The notes beneath the pieces are model-generated. The model saw nothing but the letters and a program-made list of their open reading frames with translations, made no database searches and had not been told where the DNA came from. The translations under genes were made by a program, and so were the position numbers. A stretch of 64,000 nucleotides of DNA, taken from positions 124,001 to 188,000 of the forward strand of contig CAWUVH010000007.1 in assembly GCA_963925895.1 (NCBI GenBank), given 5' to 3'. Shown here piece after piece: positions 43,308 through 51,412 of this stretch. This DNA is from Eutrophovita sp913057845 (GTDB taxonomy: Bacteria > Pseudomonadota > Gammaproteobacteria > Burkholderiales > Eutrophovitaceae). Position 1 is the stretch's first letter. Every line of letters begins with the position of its first letter.

Positions 43308-44252
43308 ATGAACATTATTAAATTAAAAAACAGACTAAAATCTACTCGAATTCTTGTTGTCGGGGATGTGATGCTGGATCGTTATTGGTTCGGAAGTGCG
43401 GATCGAATTTCGCCCGAGGCGCCTGTTCCAGTTGTGCGTGTTGATAAGACCGAATATCGGCTAGGTGGCGCCGGTAATGTCGCTTTGAATATTGCAAAGC
43501 AAGGGGTTCGAGTTAACTTGCTTTCGGTCAGAGGTGATGATCAGGAGGGGCGAGAGTTAGAGTCGTTGTTGGAGCGTAATCATATCGAGTCACACTTGCT
43601 GATCGATAAGCAGCTCTCAACGACGATTAAGACTCGTGTGATTGCACAGCACCAGCAATTAGTAAGAATTGACTTTGAGAGCACACCAACACACGAAGTT
43701 TTAAACCAAGCATTAAAGCGTTATGTCGATCTCGTGTCGGATGCGGATGCGATTGTATTCTCAGATTACGGTAAAGGCGGGTTGCAGCATATTGCTCAAA
43801 TGATTAGAGAGGCCAATAAAGCCGATAAATGCGTGCTTGTTGATCCTAAGGGTGTTGATTTTGAGAGATATTGTGGTGCTTCATACATCACGCCGAATAA
43901 ATCTGAGTTAAGGAATGTTGTCGGCCCTTGGGAGTCTGAAAAGGAGCTCACTCAAAAAGTTAATACGTTGCGCAGGGACCTTGGCTTGACCGGAGTATTG
44001 GTGACTCGTAGTGAAGAAGGGATGAGCTTATTTCGTGAAGGTCATTCTCTGAATTTCCCTACGTCAGCGCAAGAAATTTATGACGTCAGCGGCGCAGGCG
44101 ATACTGTTATAGGGGTTTTTGCGGCTATGCTGGCGAGTGGTTGTGATGTTGAAGAATCAGTAGCTTTTGCTAATCGTGCCGCAGGAATTGTCGTGGGTAA
44201 ACTTGGGACTGCTACGGTAAATTTTGATGAGCTTTTCCCGGAAAGTGAGTAA
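43308..44252 (+). CDS. D-glycero-beta-D-manno-heptose-7-phosphate kinase (HldE N-terminal domain only)
   Basis: Ribokinase-fold kinase of 314 residues that phosphorylates heptose 7-phosphate at position 1 for LPS inner core. RILVVGDVMLDRYWFG, ISPEAPVPVV, YRLGGAGNVALNI and DVSGAGDTVIGVFAAML are diagnostic. It stops after the kinase domain; E. coli HldE (about 477 residues) also carries the adenylyltransferase. The second activity must be encoded elsewhere. It is next to hldD, the epimerase of the same pathway, 3 bases apart. Confidence 0.94.
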   Translation: MNIIKLKNRLKSTRILVVGDVMLDRYWFGSADRISPEAPVPVVRVDKTEYRLGGAGNVALNIAKQGVRVNLLSVRGDDQEGRELESLLERNHIESHLLIDKQLSTTIKTRVIAQHQQLVRIDFESTPTHEVLNQALKRYVDLVSDADAIVFSDYGKGGLQHIAQMIREANKADKCVLVDPKGVDFERYCGASYITPNKSELRNVVGPWESEKELTQKVNTLRRDLGLTGVLVTRSEEGMSLFREGHSLNFPTSAQEIYDVSGAGDTVIGVFAAMLASGCDVEESVAFANRAAGIVVGKLGTATVNFDELFPESE

Positions 44253-44255
44253 TAG

Positions 44256-45257
44256 ATGTCGGTGATTGTGACGGGTGGTGCAGGTTTTATTGGTTCGAAT
44301 TTAATTCGAGGCTTGAACGCACGTGGCATCGTTGACATTTGGGTTGTTGATAACATTGGTTCATCCCATAAGTTTAAAAATCTAATAGGCTGCGAGTTTA
44401 AGCAGTACCTGCACAAAGATGACTTTCGTAATCTCGTGCGCGAAAATAAATTTAACGATAAAGTCTCCGCAATTTTTCATCAAGGAGCCTGCTCAAATAC
44501 GATGGAATTGAATGGTAATTATATGCTGGACAATAATTACCAATACTCAATTGAACTTCTAGATTTTTCGATTAGAAATGAGATCCATTTTATCTATGCG
44601 TCATCGGCTGCTGTCTACGGCGCTGGCACTCAATTTAAAGAAGATAAGGTTAACGAATCTCCATTAAATGTCTATGGTTATTCAAAATTCATTTTTGATG
44701 AACTTGTACGTGAAAGGCTGAATGGGGCAAAATCACAAATTGTTGGGTTGAGATATTTCAATGTGTATGGTCCTAGGGAAAACCATAAAGGACAAATGGC
44801 ATCCGTCTCTTATCATTTGTTCAATCAAATGTCTGAGGGCGGTGCGTTAAAGTTATTTGAGGGCAGTGGGGGATATGCTGCAGGAGAGCAGAGACGAGAT
44901 TTTGTTTATGTGGATGATGTAGTTAAGGTGAACTTGGAATTTTTAGACCATCCGGAACGGTCAGGTATCTATAATTGCGGTACGGGACGATCACAAACCT
45001 TTAACGAGGTAGCTGTAGCAACCATCAATGCTGTGCGCAAAAGACGCGGAGAATCTTTGATGTCGCTTGACGACATGTTAGACCAACAGGTCATCACGTA
45101 TCGTCCTTTCCCTGAAGGTTTGGAATCGAGGTATCAGAGTTTCACAGAGGCTAACTTAGAACGGTTGCGGGATTCCGGATCGGAAGCCACCTTTCATGAT
45201 GTCGCTTCGGGTGTTGAGGCGTACGTTGATTTTTTGACCACCTCTATTTGTTCTTAA
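44256..45257 (+). CDS. hldD: ADP-L-glycero-D-manno-heptose-6-epimerase
   Basis: Extended SDR of 333 residues that epimerises ADP-heptose. GGAGFIGSNLIRGLN binds NADP, FHQGACSNTME, the catalytic YGYSK, and LRYFNVYGPRE follow. It completes activated heptose supply with the upstream kinase. Confidence 0.97.
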   Translation: MSVIVTGGAGFIGSNLIRGLNARGIVDIWVVDNIGSSHKFKNLIGCEFKQYLHKDDFRNLVRENKFNDKVSAIFHQGACSNTMELNGNYMLDNNYQYSIELLDFSIRNEIHFIYASSAAVYGAGTQFKEDKVNESPLNVYGYSKFIFDELVRERLNGAKSQIVGLRYFNVYGPRENHKGQMASVSYHLFNQMSEGGALKLFEGSGGYAAGEQRRDFVYVDDVVKVNLEFLDHPERSGIYNCGTGRSQTFNEVAVATINAVRKRRGESLMSLDDMLDQQVITYRPFPEGLESRYQSFTEANLERLRDSGSEATFHDVASGVEAYVDFLTTSICS

Positions 45258-45273
45258 AGAGTAATACTTCAAA

Positions 45274-46167
45274 ATGGCATACAAAACACTTGATGACTTA
45301 GTTGGTAACACTCCGTTAGTTCGGTTAAAACGAATGCCGGGACAGACGACCAACGTTGTTTTGGGAAAATTAGAGGGTAATAATCCAGCAGGATCAGTGA
45401 AAGATCGTGCTGCTTTGTCGATGATTATGAAAGCTGAAGAAGCTGGACGTATTAAACCGGGAGACACGCTTATCGAAGCCACTTCTGGTAATACGGGTAT
45501 TGCTTTGGCGATGGTGGCCGCAATGCAGGGCTATAAAATGGTTTTGGTGATGCCGGAAAATTTGTCGATCGAAAGAAGACAGACGATGGCCGCATTTGGC
45601 GCAAAATTTATACTCACACCGCAGCCTCGAGGTATGGAAGGTGCTAGGGATATCGCAGAAGCGATGCAAGCGCGCGGAGAGGGCGTCATTCTGGATCAGT
45701 TTTCTAACACTGATAATCCACTGGCCCACTATGACAACACAGGTCGAGAAATTTGGGAACAAACTGAGGGGCGAATCACACATTTCGTCTCGAGTATGGG
45801 CACTACAGGCACAATAATGGGAGTGTCGCGATATTTGAAAGCGAAAAACTCGGACATTCAAATTATCGGTTGCCAACCCACTGATGGGTCTCAAATTCCA
45901 GGAATCAGAAAGTGGCCAGAGGCTTATTTGCCGAAAATATTTGATCCCAAACGTGTTGATCGAGTGATCGAGGTGTCGCAGGTGGACGCAGAGGAGACGA
46001 CGCGTCGAATGGCAAAAGAAGAGGGAATATTTGCTGGAATCTCAGCGGGTGGTGCGATGTGGGTTGCCCTACAGTTATCCGCAGTTCTTGATGATGCAAC
46101 CATCGTTACGATTGTTTGTGACAGAGGAGACCGTTACCTATCGACGGGTGTTTTCCCTGCCGAGTGA
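45274..46167 (+). CDS. cysM: Cysteine synthase B (O-acetylserine sulfhydrylase)
   Basis: PLP enzyme of 297 residues. GNTPLVRL, AGSVKDRAALSMI (PLP Lys), EATSGNTGIALAM, VSSMGTTGTIMG and SAGGAMW fit the CysM group, which also accepts thiosulfate. It is downstream of hldD and upstream of a gene remnant and rlmD. Confidence 0.95.
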   Translation: MAYKTLDDLVGNTPLVRLKRMPGQTTNVVLGKLEGNNPAGSVKDRAALSMIMKAEEAGRIKPGDTLIEATSGNTGIALAMVAAMQGYKMVLVMPENLSIERRQTMAAFGAKFILTPQPRGMEGARDIAEAMQARGEGVILDQFSNTDNPLAHYDNTGREIWEQTEGRITHFVSSMGTTGTIMGVSRYLKAKNSDIQIIGCQPTDGSQIPGIRKWPEAYLPKIFDPKRVDRVIEVSQVDAEETTRRMAKEEGIFAGISAGGAMWVALQLSAVLDDATIVTIVCDRGDRYLSTGVFPAE

Positions 46168-46177
46168 TGTATTTGTC

Positions 46178-46372
46178 ATGTTCCCGACTTTAACTTTTGA
46201 TATTGAGACAATTCCCCTCATTCTTGGGGTTCGTCAAATAAGAAATTATGACGAATGGTTTAATAATTTTAAAATCGCAAGCCATACCTTCCAGGAACGA
46301 TTCAAAAAAATAGACCCAGAGTTCTGTCCACTATTGAGTGGTGAGCACTGGACAAAATTTTTACAAGCTTAG
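46178..46372 (+). pseudogene. Remnant of a 3'-5' exonuclease, PolB-like family
   Basis: A 64-residue frame beginning MFPTLTFDIETIPLILGVRQ, the exact opening of a PolB-like 3'-5' exonuclease gene often found between cysM and rlmD. The DEDD-type catalytic pair is present in FDIET. The frame ends at TAG 46370, before the rest of the nuclease (normally over 200 residues). The PEFCPLL near its end recalls the SEFLPLH of the intact family. It is probably a truncated gene; a short functional peptide is unlikely. Confidence 0.6.
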
Positions 46373-46394
46373 GTAAAATCCTTTGGGTACTGTT

Positions 46395-47687
46395 ATGGAA
46401 GTTTTGATTGAATCCGTCGACCATGAAGCACGTGGTATTGCTCGTCATGACAATAAAGTTATCTTTGTTGATAATGCTCTGCCTCAAGAGACCGTGGGTG
46501 TCGAGATTAAGAGACGTAAACCAAGCTTTGAAACTGGGGTCTCTACTTATATTAACTCTCCTTCTTCCTCGCGCATAACTCCGAAATGTTCGTATTTTGG
46601 TGTTTGTGGTGGCTGTAGTTTTCAACACATTAATTCAAGAACACAGATCGCCATCAAACAACGGGTACTCGAAGATGCGTTAACCCGTATTGGAAAGGTT
46701 AATCCAGAGCAGATGTTGTCGCCGATTTGTGGCCCTACATTCAACTATCGTTCTCGTGCTCGTCTGTCGAGCCGTTATGTGATAAAAAAAGAAAAAGCTC
46801 TGGTTGGTTTTCGTGAAAAAGGTAAGAGCTATGTAGTCGATATGGTTTCTTGTGAGGTGCTCCCTAAGCATATTTCAGTGCTGTTGCCAGCCTTAAAATT
46901 ATTGGTTGAATCATTCTCCATTCGAGAACGAGTGCCTCAAATAGAGGTGGCCTGTGGCGATGCGGTTGATGTTCTAGCTTTTAGGATTTTAGAAGACTTG
47001 GCGGAAGACGATTTAAAGGCATTGAAGCAATTCGGCGAGAAGTATGATGTGGTTATTTTTACGCAACGTGGAGGACCAGGGACGCTGATTCAGATCTGTC
47101 CTGAACTTCCAGTTGCCCTAACGTACAGTATCCCTGATATGAACCTGACGTTTGAGTTTGGATTGTCAGAGTTTACGCAAGTGAACACAGACGTAAATTC
47201 GGTATTGGTTCGTCGCGCAATTAGCCTACTCAAGTTGAAACCCGGTGAGCGCGTCGCAGATTTATTTTGTGGCTTAGGTAATTTCTCATTAGCAATTGCT
47301 AGAAGTGGTGCGGCAGTTATTGGGCTAGAAGCGAATCAAGAACTGATTGATCGGGCGTCTGGCAATGCCACTCGTAATCAATTGTCTGATCGTTGTGAAT
47401 TTCTTGTGGCTAACCTTTTTATAGAAGGGTGTCCCGCTTATCAAGCGCTTAGGGCGATTGATAAGTTACTGATTGATCCGCCGCGTGATGGAGCAATGGA
47501 GCTCATTAAAAGTATAGGGACTAATGGCCCTAAACAAATAGTGTACGTGTCTTGCAACCCGGCTACCTTAGCGCGAGATGCTGGCATACTCGTGCATGAG
47601 CATGGTTATCGCTTAACTTCAGCGAGTATCGTCAACATGTTTCCTAATACGTCTCATGTTGAATCTATCGCATCTTTTGAGAAATAA
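46395..47687 (+). CDS. rlmD: 23S rRNA (uracil-1939-C5) methyltransferase
   Basis: 430 residues. An N-terminal TRAM domain (IESVDHEARGIAR), a 4Fe-4S cluster motif (CSYFGVCGGCSFQH), a SAM domain (VADLFCGLGNFSLAIA), and the catalytic motif VSCNPATLARD with DPPRDGA. ATG 46395; a TTG 46383 is the alternative. Confidence 0.96.
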   Translation: MEVLIESVDHEARGIARHDNKVIFVDNALPQETVGVEIKRRKPSFETGVSTYINSPSSSRITPKCSYFGVCGGCSFQHINSRTQIAIKQRVLEDALTRIGKVNPEQMLSPICGPTFNYRSRARLSSRYVIKKEKALVGFREKGKSYVVDMVSCEVLPKHISVLLPALKLLVESFSIRERVPQIEVACGDAVDVLAFRILEDLAEDDLKALKQFGEKYDVVIFTQRGGPGTLIQICPELPVALTYSIPDMNLTFEFGLSEFTQVNTDVNSVLVRRAISLLKLKPGERVADLFCGLGNFSLAIARSGAAVIGLEANQELIDRASGNATRNQLSDRCEFLVANLFIEGCPAYQALRAIDKLLIDPPRDGAMELIKSIGTNGPKQIVYVSCNPATLARDAGILVHEHGYRLTSASIVNMFPNTSHVESIASFEK

Positions 47688-47715
47688 AAAAAGCGCGATA
47701 AATCGCGCTTTTTTT
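47687..47715. terminator. Bidirectional terminator between rlmD and the BI-1 gene
   Basis: A7-GCGCG / CGCGC-T7 (47687-47698 and 47704-47715) with a five-base loop, immediately after the rlmD stop and between two converging genes. Confidence 0.92.
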
Positions 47716-47730
47716 AAAATCTACTGCGTG

Positions 47731-48417
47731 TCAATCCCGATTACCTGCCAGTGCCATTAGTAAGTGCAGTAGGCTTACAAATATATTGAATAAGCTCATG
47801 TAAACACCCGTGGCTGCCATAAGGTAGTTTGTTTCGCCGCCGTTGACGATGCGGCTCACATCGTGCAAAAGGAACATCGAGAAGACAGCGACGGCCAGAG
47901 CCGATATCGTTAGCGCTAGGGCTGGTATCTGTAGGAACATGTTCGCGAACATGGCAATGATAAGTACCATCATGCCCACAAATAGGAATTTGCCCATAAA
48001 GCTGAAATCACGTTTGGATGTGGTTGCGATTACGCTCATGACAACCATAATACCTCCGGTTCCAGCTGCGGCTAAACCGATGAGTTCAGGTCCATTTCTC
48101 AAGGAAAGTGCTACGTTCAAAATTGGGCCCAACCACCATCCTAGGATAAAGGTCATGCCGAGAAGTAACGCAGCACCAAGACCGCTATTGCGATTTGCGG
48201 CAATCGCATATTGTAAGCCGATGACGGCACCTAACATGACTAGGGAACTCATGATGGGATGCTTAAAAACAATACCACTCGACGCCATACCGACGAAAGC
48301 CCCAATAATTGTGGGTACCATGGTGAGAGCCAGCATTAGGTAAGTATTTTTTAGGACTTTTAACTGTTGAGCTCCTAAGACACCACCAGCAGATGAGGCA
48401 GGAATGTTTGATTGCAT
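47731..48417 (-). CDS. Bax inhibitor-1 family membrane protein (YccA-like)
   Basis: Inner-membrane protein of 228 residues with seven hydrophobic segments. The family motif HDVSRIVNGGETNYLMAATGVYMSLFNIFVSLL at its end is clear. E. coli YccA modulates FtsH. Its start MQSNIPASSAGGVLGA is typical of the family. Converges with rlmD. Confidence 0.93.
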   Translation of the reverse strand: MQSNIPASSAGGVLGAQQLKVLKNTYLMLALTMVPTIIGAFVGMASSGIVFKHPIMSSLVMLGAVIGLQYAIAANRNSGLGAALLLGMTFILGWWLGPILNVALSLRNGPELIGLAAAGTGGIMVVMSVIATTSKRDFSFMGKFLFVGMMVLIIAMFANMFLQIPALALTISALAVAVFSMFLLHDVSRIVNGGETNYLMAATGVYMSLFNIFVSLLHLLMALAGNRD

Positions 48418-48549
48418 TTGGTTTACAGCTCCTTAGTTTTAGGGAAAGTTGAACTCGGCCAGTCTAATGGCTTTAATGATGACTTGTAGTGATCAATACT
48501 ACAACTATTCCCATTATAGAGAAATAAGAGAAAATTTCTGAGATTTTAG

Positions 48550-48579
48550 CTTGGTTAATATGTCTAAAATAGGAGATAA
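48550..48579 (+). promoter_or_regulatory. Promoter of tRNA-Ser
   Basis: TTGGTT, an 18-base spacer and GATAAT at 48574-48579, ending 8 bases before the tRNA. The start of transcription would give a 5' leader of a few bases only. Confidence 0.5.
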
Positions 48580-48587
48580 TTAGACAC

Positions 48588-48678
48588 TGGAAGCGTGGCA
48601 GAGCGGTTGAATGCACCGGTCTTGAAAACCGGCAAGGGCGTGAGTCCTTCGTGAGTTCGAATCTCACCGCTTCCGCCA
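48588..48678 (+). tRNA. serT: tRNA-Ser (TGA anticodon)
   Basis: 91 bases with a long variable arm and encoded CCA. Acceptor GGAAGCG pairs with CGCTTCC, the anticodon loop reads CTTGAAA, and the T loop is TTCGAAT. Junk of former mobile origin lies on the downstream side. Confidence 0.97.
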
Positions 48679-48831
48679 ATTTTATGCCTCTAGCCATTCT
48701 CGGCATTCCAAATTAAAAAAATAATATAAACATCAACAATATGCTTAAAGTCTATAGGGTATGGGCCACCCATTACGACCTTGCCCGTGAATGTATCTGT
48801 AAGAAATGCAAAGGGTGTTGAGTGTGAACCC

Positions 48832-48951
48832 CTAAGAACCAAGTGCCCGATAGACACTCGCTCTTCCTATTCCCATTGCCTTCTTACATCTTTTAATAAT
48901 CCTGTACATATCAGACATCGGCGCTGAAGCCTCGTTTTTTCGAACCACCAT
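48832..48951 (-). pseudogene. Serine recombinase C-terminal fragment (remnant)
   Basis: A short minus-strand frame of 39 residues ends in KKAMGIGRASVYRALGS, the helix-turn-helix closing sequence of resolvase/invertase family recombinases. No catalytic domain is found in front of it; a short in-frame extension upstream is unrecognisable. It looks like the last remains of an integrated element beside tRNA-Ser. Intact neighbours are absent. Confidence 0.5.
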
Positions 48952-49156
48952 CCCATATGGATAACTAAACCCTGTGTAGACCGCTCCCCCGAGTGTGTTT
49001 AGTTCTTACTGGAATTATTTCCGCTCTTCCTAATTAGCCAATGAGAAAAGTTTGAGAACCCCAGAACAGGCTATATAAGTTTATGAGCTAAATCTCGATT
49101 GTTGCCCAAGCTGCCTGCGTGAGGTTGGCACTAATTTAGAATAAGTAGTCTATAGT
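48952..49156. other. Intergenic region without a recognisable gene
   Basis: With 48679-48831 it makes up most of a 665-base stretch without an intact gene. The strip 48690-48831, read on the minus strand, stays open for about 45 codons without a start (it includes KVVMGGPYP), which may be decayed coding DNA. The rest shows only scattered stops. Confidence 0.4.
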
Positions 49157-49186
49157 TTGACATTAATATGTCGCTAAAAATAAAAT
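49157..49186 (+). promoter_or_regulatory. Promoter with overlapping dyad for the small-ORF operon
   Basis: TTGACA (49157-49162), 18 bases, TAAAAT (49181-49186). An inverted repeat GACAT-N4-ATGTC (49159-49172) overlaps the -35 element and spacer, as an operator would. About 150 bases of leader precede the first small gene. Confidence 0.6.
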
Positions 49187-49343
49187 GAGGACAACCTTAA
49201 GACTTAGATGGCTAGGGATGTAATCAGAAAAAAAACATAAGGAGACTTATTTAAAGGCACGCGCATTCAAGAATCTATAAAATTGAACTTCTGGATTCAT
49301 ATTTTGTCGTATTTTTTCGAATGCCAAGTCGTAGGGAGAAATA

Positions 49344-49544
49344 GTGGAACAATCAAAATTAAGAACGAAAATTGGCTGGCTTGCAGGAATATGTGCTGGA
49401 GTATGCGCGGTTTGGTTACCGTTGGGTGTTCTCGAATATATTCCTTTTGTGTTTGAAATACCTGGGGAAACGATGCTACGATCACATGCAGGATTGGCGG
49501 TAGGGTCTTTAATGTTAGCAGCATGGGGTTTCTGGGAAAAATAA
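49344..49544 (+). CDS. Small membrane protein, unknown (66 residues)
   Basis: GTG start with GGGAG 6 bases upstream. The protein has two hydrophobic segments: IGWLAGICAGVCAVWLPLGV and one around AGLAVGSLMLAAWGF, joined by a short loop with EYIPFVFEIPG. Charged residues sit at the N-terminus (KLRTK) and the end (WEK). I do not recognise the family. It is followed within 30 bases by two more tiny membrane-protein genes with good ribosome sites, then a terminator, so the three form a unit. A long antisense frame exists but lacks a ribosome site. Confidence 0.7.
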   Translation: MEQSKLRTKIGWLAGICAGVCAVWLPLGVLEYIPFVFEIPGETMLRSHAGLAVGSLMLAAWGFWEK

Positions 49545-49574
49545 CTTAAAAATAGATTTAAGAGGAGAGAGTCA

Positions 49575-49754
49575 ATGGTCAAAGTTTCAGATATGTTCAT
49601 ATTAATTGCTGTATTAATTTCATTTGCGGTTTCGGCATACCTGTGGTTTTCTGGCAATAAAGAGGAGGGTTTATTTACCGCAACTTGGGTAACTTCAATT
49701 CTTTGCTTTGGTATCTACTTCAACGTTTTAGCGTTAAAGAAAGGGAAAAAGTGA
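49575..49754 (+). CDS. Small membrane protein, unknown (59 residues)
   Basis: ATG 49575 preceded by AGGAGAG. Two hydrophobic segments, FILIAVLISFAVSAYLWF and WVTSILCFGIYFNVLAL, flank a polar turn SGNKEEGL; the chain ends KKGKK, a cytoplasmic-looking basic tail. Not recognised. Its stop overlaps the next start by four bases (GTGA), indicating coupled translation and perhaps a fixed stoichiometry. Confidence 0.7.
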   Translation: MVKVSDMFILIAVLISFAVSAYLWFSGNKEEGLFTATWVTSILCFGIYFNVLALKKGKK

Positions 49755-49858
49755 GTGATAACCTAATTCTAATTGTTGGCCTTTTCTGCACTGCTCTTAC
49801 TCTTCTTGGCGCTTTCTTAACTGTTCAGGAGTTTAAAAAACAAAACGAGAGTGATTGA
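49751..49858 (+). CDS. Small single-helix membrane protein, unknown (35 residues)
   Basis: GTG start overlapping the previous stop. One membrane helix (LILIVGLFCTALTLLGAFLTV) followed by a polar tail (QEFKKQNESD). Single-helix proteins of this size often are accessory subunits of membrane complexes, but no partner complex is adjacent. The gene ends 38 bases before a strong terminator. Confidence 0.65.
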   Translation: MSDNLILIVGLFCTALTLLGAFLTVQEFKKQNESD

Positions 49859-49896
49859 GGCGGAAATAAACCACTGAAAAATATAGATTTTTACAT

Positions 49897-49927
49897 AAAA
49901 AGACCACCTTTATAGGGTGGTCTTTTT
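49897..49927 (+). terminator. Intrinsic terminator after the small-ORF operon
   Basis: 12-base arms AAAAAGACCACC / GGTGGTCTTTTT (49897-49908 and 49916-49927). Confidence 0.92.
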
Positions 49928-50143
49928 GTTAATGGTCACCATAATTTTTGTCTTCGCCCTTCGCCCTTCGGTCTTAGCGTGTGTGAGCCACGCACATATT
50001 GATTGCAAATCCCATGTAATTGTGTAAACGTATTCTCAGTCCGTTAGACGTTATCGGATTATAAAAATAAAAAAGCGGTTGAGGTGGCCCATTAATAGCA
50101 ATGCTGCAGGGCCTATTAATTAACTATTTCTGAGGGGAATTCA

Positions 50144-51274
50144 ATGTATTTAAACAAAGGGGCAATTACAGTTTTGGCCATTGGTTTATCAATGGGAATC
50201 CAAACGGCATATGCAGGAGCGAATGATCCATTAGAGGGGCCAATTTACGATGTGCCGTTGACTGATAATTGGGCGCCATCGAAATATTGGGGTGCTGGTG
50301 ATAAGGCGGGTAGTGCGAATCACATGAAAGATTCTAAAAATGTGCAAAGAGCACTTGCGACCGTGAAGAGATTTAAAGCAATTAGTGTTGGAAAGTATTA
50401 TCACAAAGAGGCACCTGCTTTTGGGCCGCGGGGTTGGAATATGACGATACCTGGGACGCCAACGGGCGGACCATTTGGTGCAAATGCACTTTTCTATCAT
50501 GATGAATTAGTTACAACTGAAATCGGGCAGATCCAGACACAGTTCGATGGCCCTGGTCACATTGGTGTGAATACTTCAAACGGAATGTTCATGTACAACG
50601 GTTTCAATCCAATGAATCCAGAGAATGGCTACGAGCGCGGCGCTGGCGGACGTGTTGTCGGTTTGGGTGATGCTGGAGTAGAGAATATTGCTCAAACTGG
50701 GTTTGTATGTCGATTGGTTGTATTAGATGCCGTGGCGTACAAGAAAAAAATTGGACAAATTTCAGCCAGCGCAGAGATGTTGCCGATTCCGATGACTTCA
50801 GCCGATGTTGGTGGGATTGTCACTGCGGATGACATTGAGGGTATTTTGAAGCTACAAGGTTTAGGACCCATTCAGGCGGGCGATTGTGTCGCACTCCATA
50901 CCGGACAGGGTAATACATGGAGCAATGATCGCTATTTAACCATGAGTTCTGAGGAGCGAGCTGCTGCACGAGCAATATTTGCTCAGGGTGAGCCTGGATT
51001 TGGTATTTCTGCTTGTGAGTATTTTGGACAGAGAAATATTGCGCTCACGATGGGGGACACCTCAGCAAATGATGCTCAACCAGGGAATGAGGTTGAAGGT
51101 TGGGCGGTACCATGTCATACCGAGCTTCAGGTCAAGTATGGTGTGTGGAACCTTGAAAATGTAGACACAAAATCGTTGATTGATAATAAGGTCCATGAGG
51201 GAGCATTCATTTGGTCTCCATTGCGGATTATTGGGGCAACGGGTTCACCTGGAAATCCCATTGTGCTCTACTAA
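50144..51274 (+). CDS. Secreted cyclase-family (kynurenine formamidase-like) hydrolase
   Basis: 376 residues with a signal peptide (MYLNKGAITVLAIGLSMGIQTAYAGAND). The mature part is of the cyclase/formamidase fold: TQFDGPGHIG stands where HxGTHxD metal ligands lie in relatives, VVLDAV and GDCVALHTGQG follow, and HTEL/HEGA near the end. Such enzymes hydrolyse formamides or cyclic amides. Export is unusual for the family. The ribosome site GAGGGG precedes the ATG. Monocistronic, followed by a terminator. Confidence 0.75.
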   Translation: MYLNKGAITVLAIGLSMGIQTAYAGANDPLEGPIYDVPLTDNWAPSKYWGAGDKAGSANHMKDSKNVQRALATVKRFKAISVGKYYHKEAPAFGPRGWNMTIPGTPTGGPFGANALFYHDELVTTEIGQIQTQFDGPGHIGVNTSNGMFMYNGFNPMNPENGYERGAGGRVVGLGDAGVENIAQTGFVCRLVVLDAVAYKKKIGQISASAEMLPIPMTSADVGGIVTADDIEGILKLQGLGPIQAGDCVALHTGQGNTWSNDRYLTMSSEERAAARAIFAQGEPGFGISACEYFGQRNIALTMGDTSANDAQPGNEVEGWAVPCHTELQVKYGVWNLENVDTKSLIDNKVHEGAFIWSPLRIIGATGSPGNPIVLY

Positions 51275-51324
51275 GAATTACAAACAAGTGGCGTGATGTC
51301 TATGTCATTTAACCGTTTTTTTGT

Positions 51325-51356
51325 GGCCGGTTGAGTATTACTCAACCGGCCTTTTT
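51325..51356 (+). terminator. Intrinsic terminator after the cyclase gene
   Basis: 11-base arms GGCCGGTTGAG / CTCAACCGGCC (51325-51335 and 51341-51351) and five T. Confidence 0.92.
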
Positions 51357-51412
51357 AAACTGTCTTTCATTATTTTTTTGATCACCCGATCGTTTTTTTA
51401 ACTAGGACTAAA

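Noticed and set aside
48473..48706. Minus-strand frame across tRNA-Ser
   Set aside because: Covers the tRNA gene on the opposite strand; not a protein.
49185..49223. A 12-codon leader-like frame (MRTTLRLRWLGM)
   Set aside because: Its ATG overlaps the -10 element of the likely promoter, so it would not be transcribed from there, and no attenuator follows.
49247..49657. A 136-residue frame on the minus strand
   Set aside because: No ribosome site and no domain pattern; it is antisense to small plus-strand genes that have promoter, ribosome sites and terminator.
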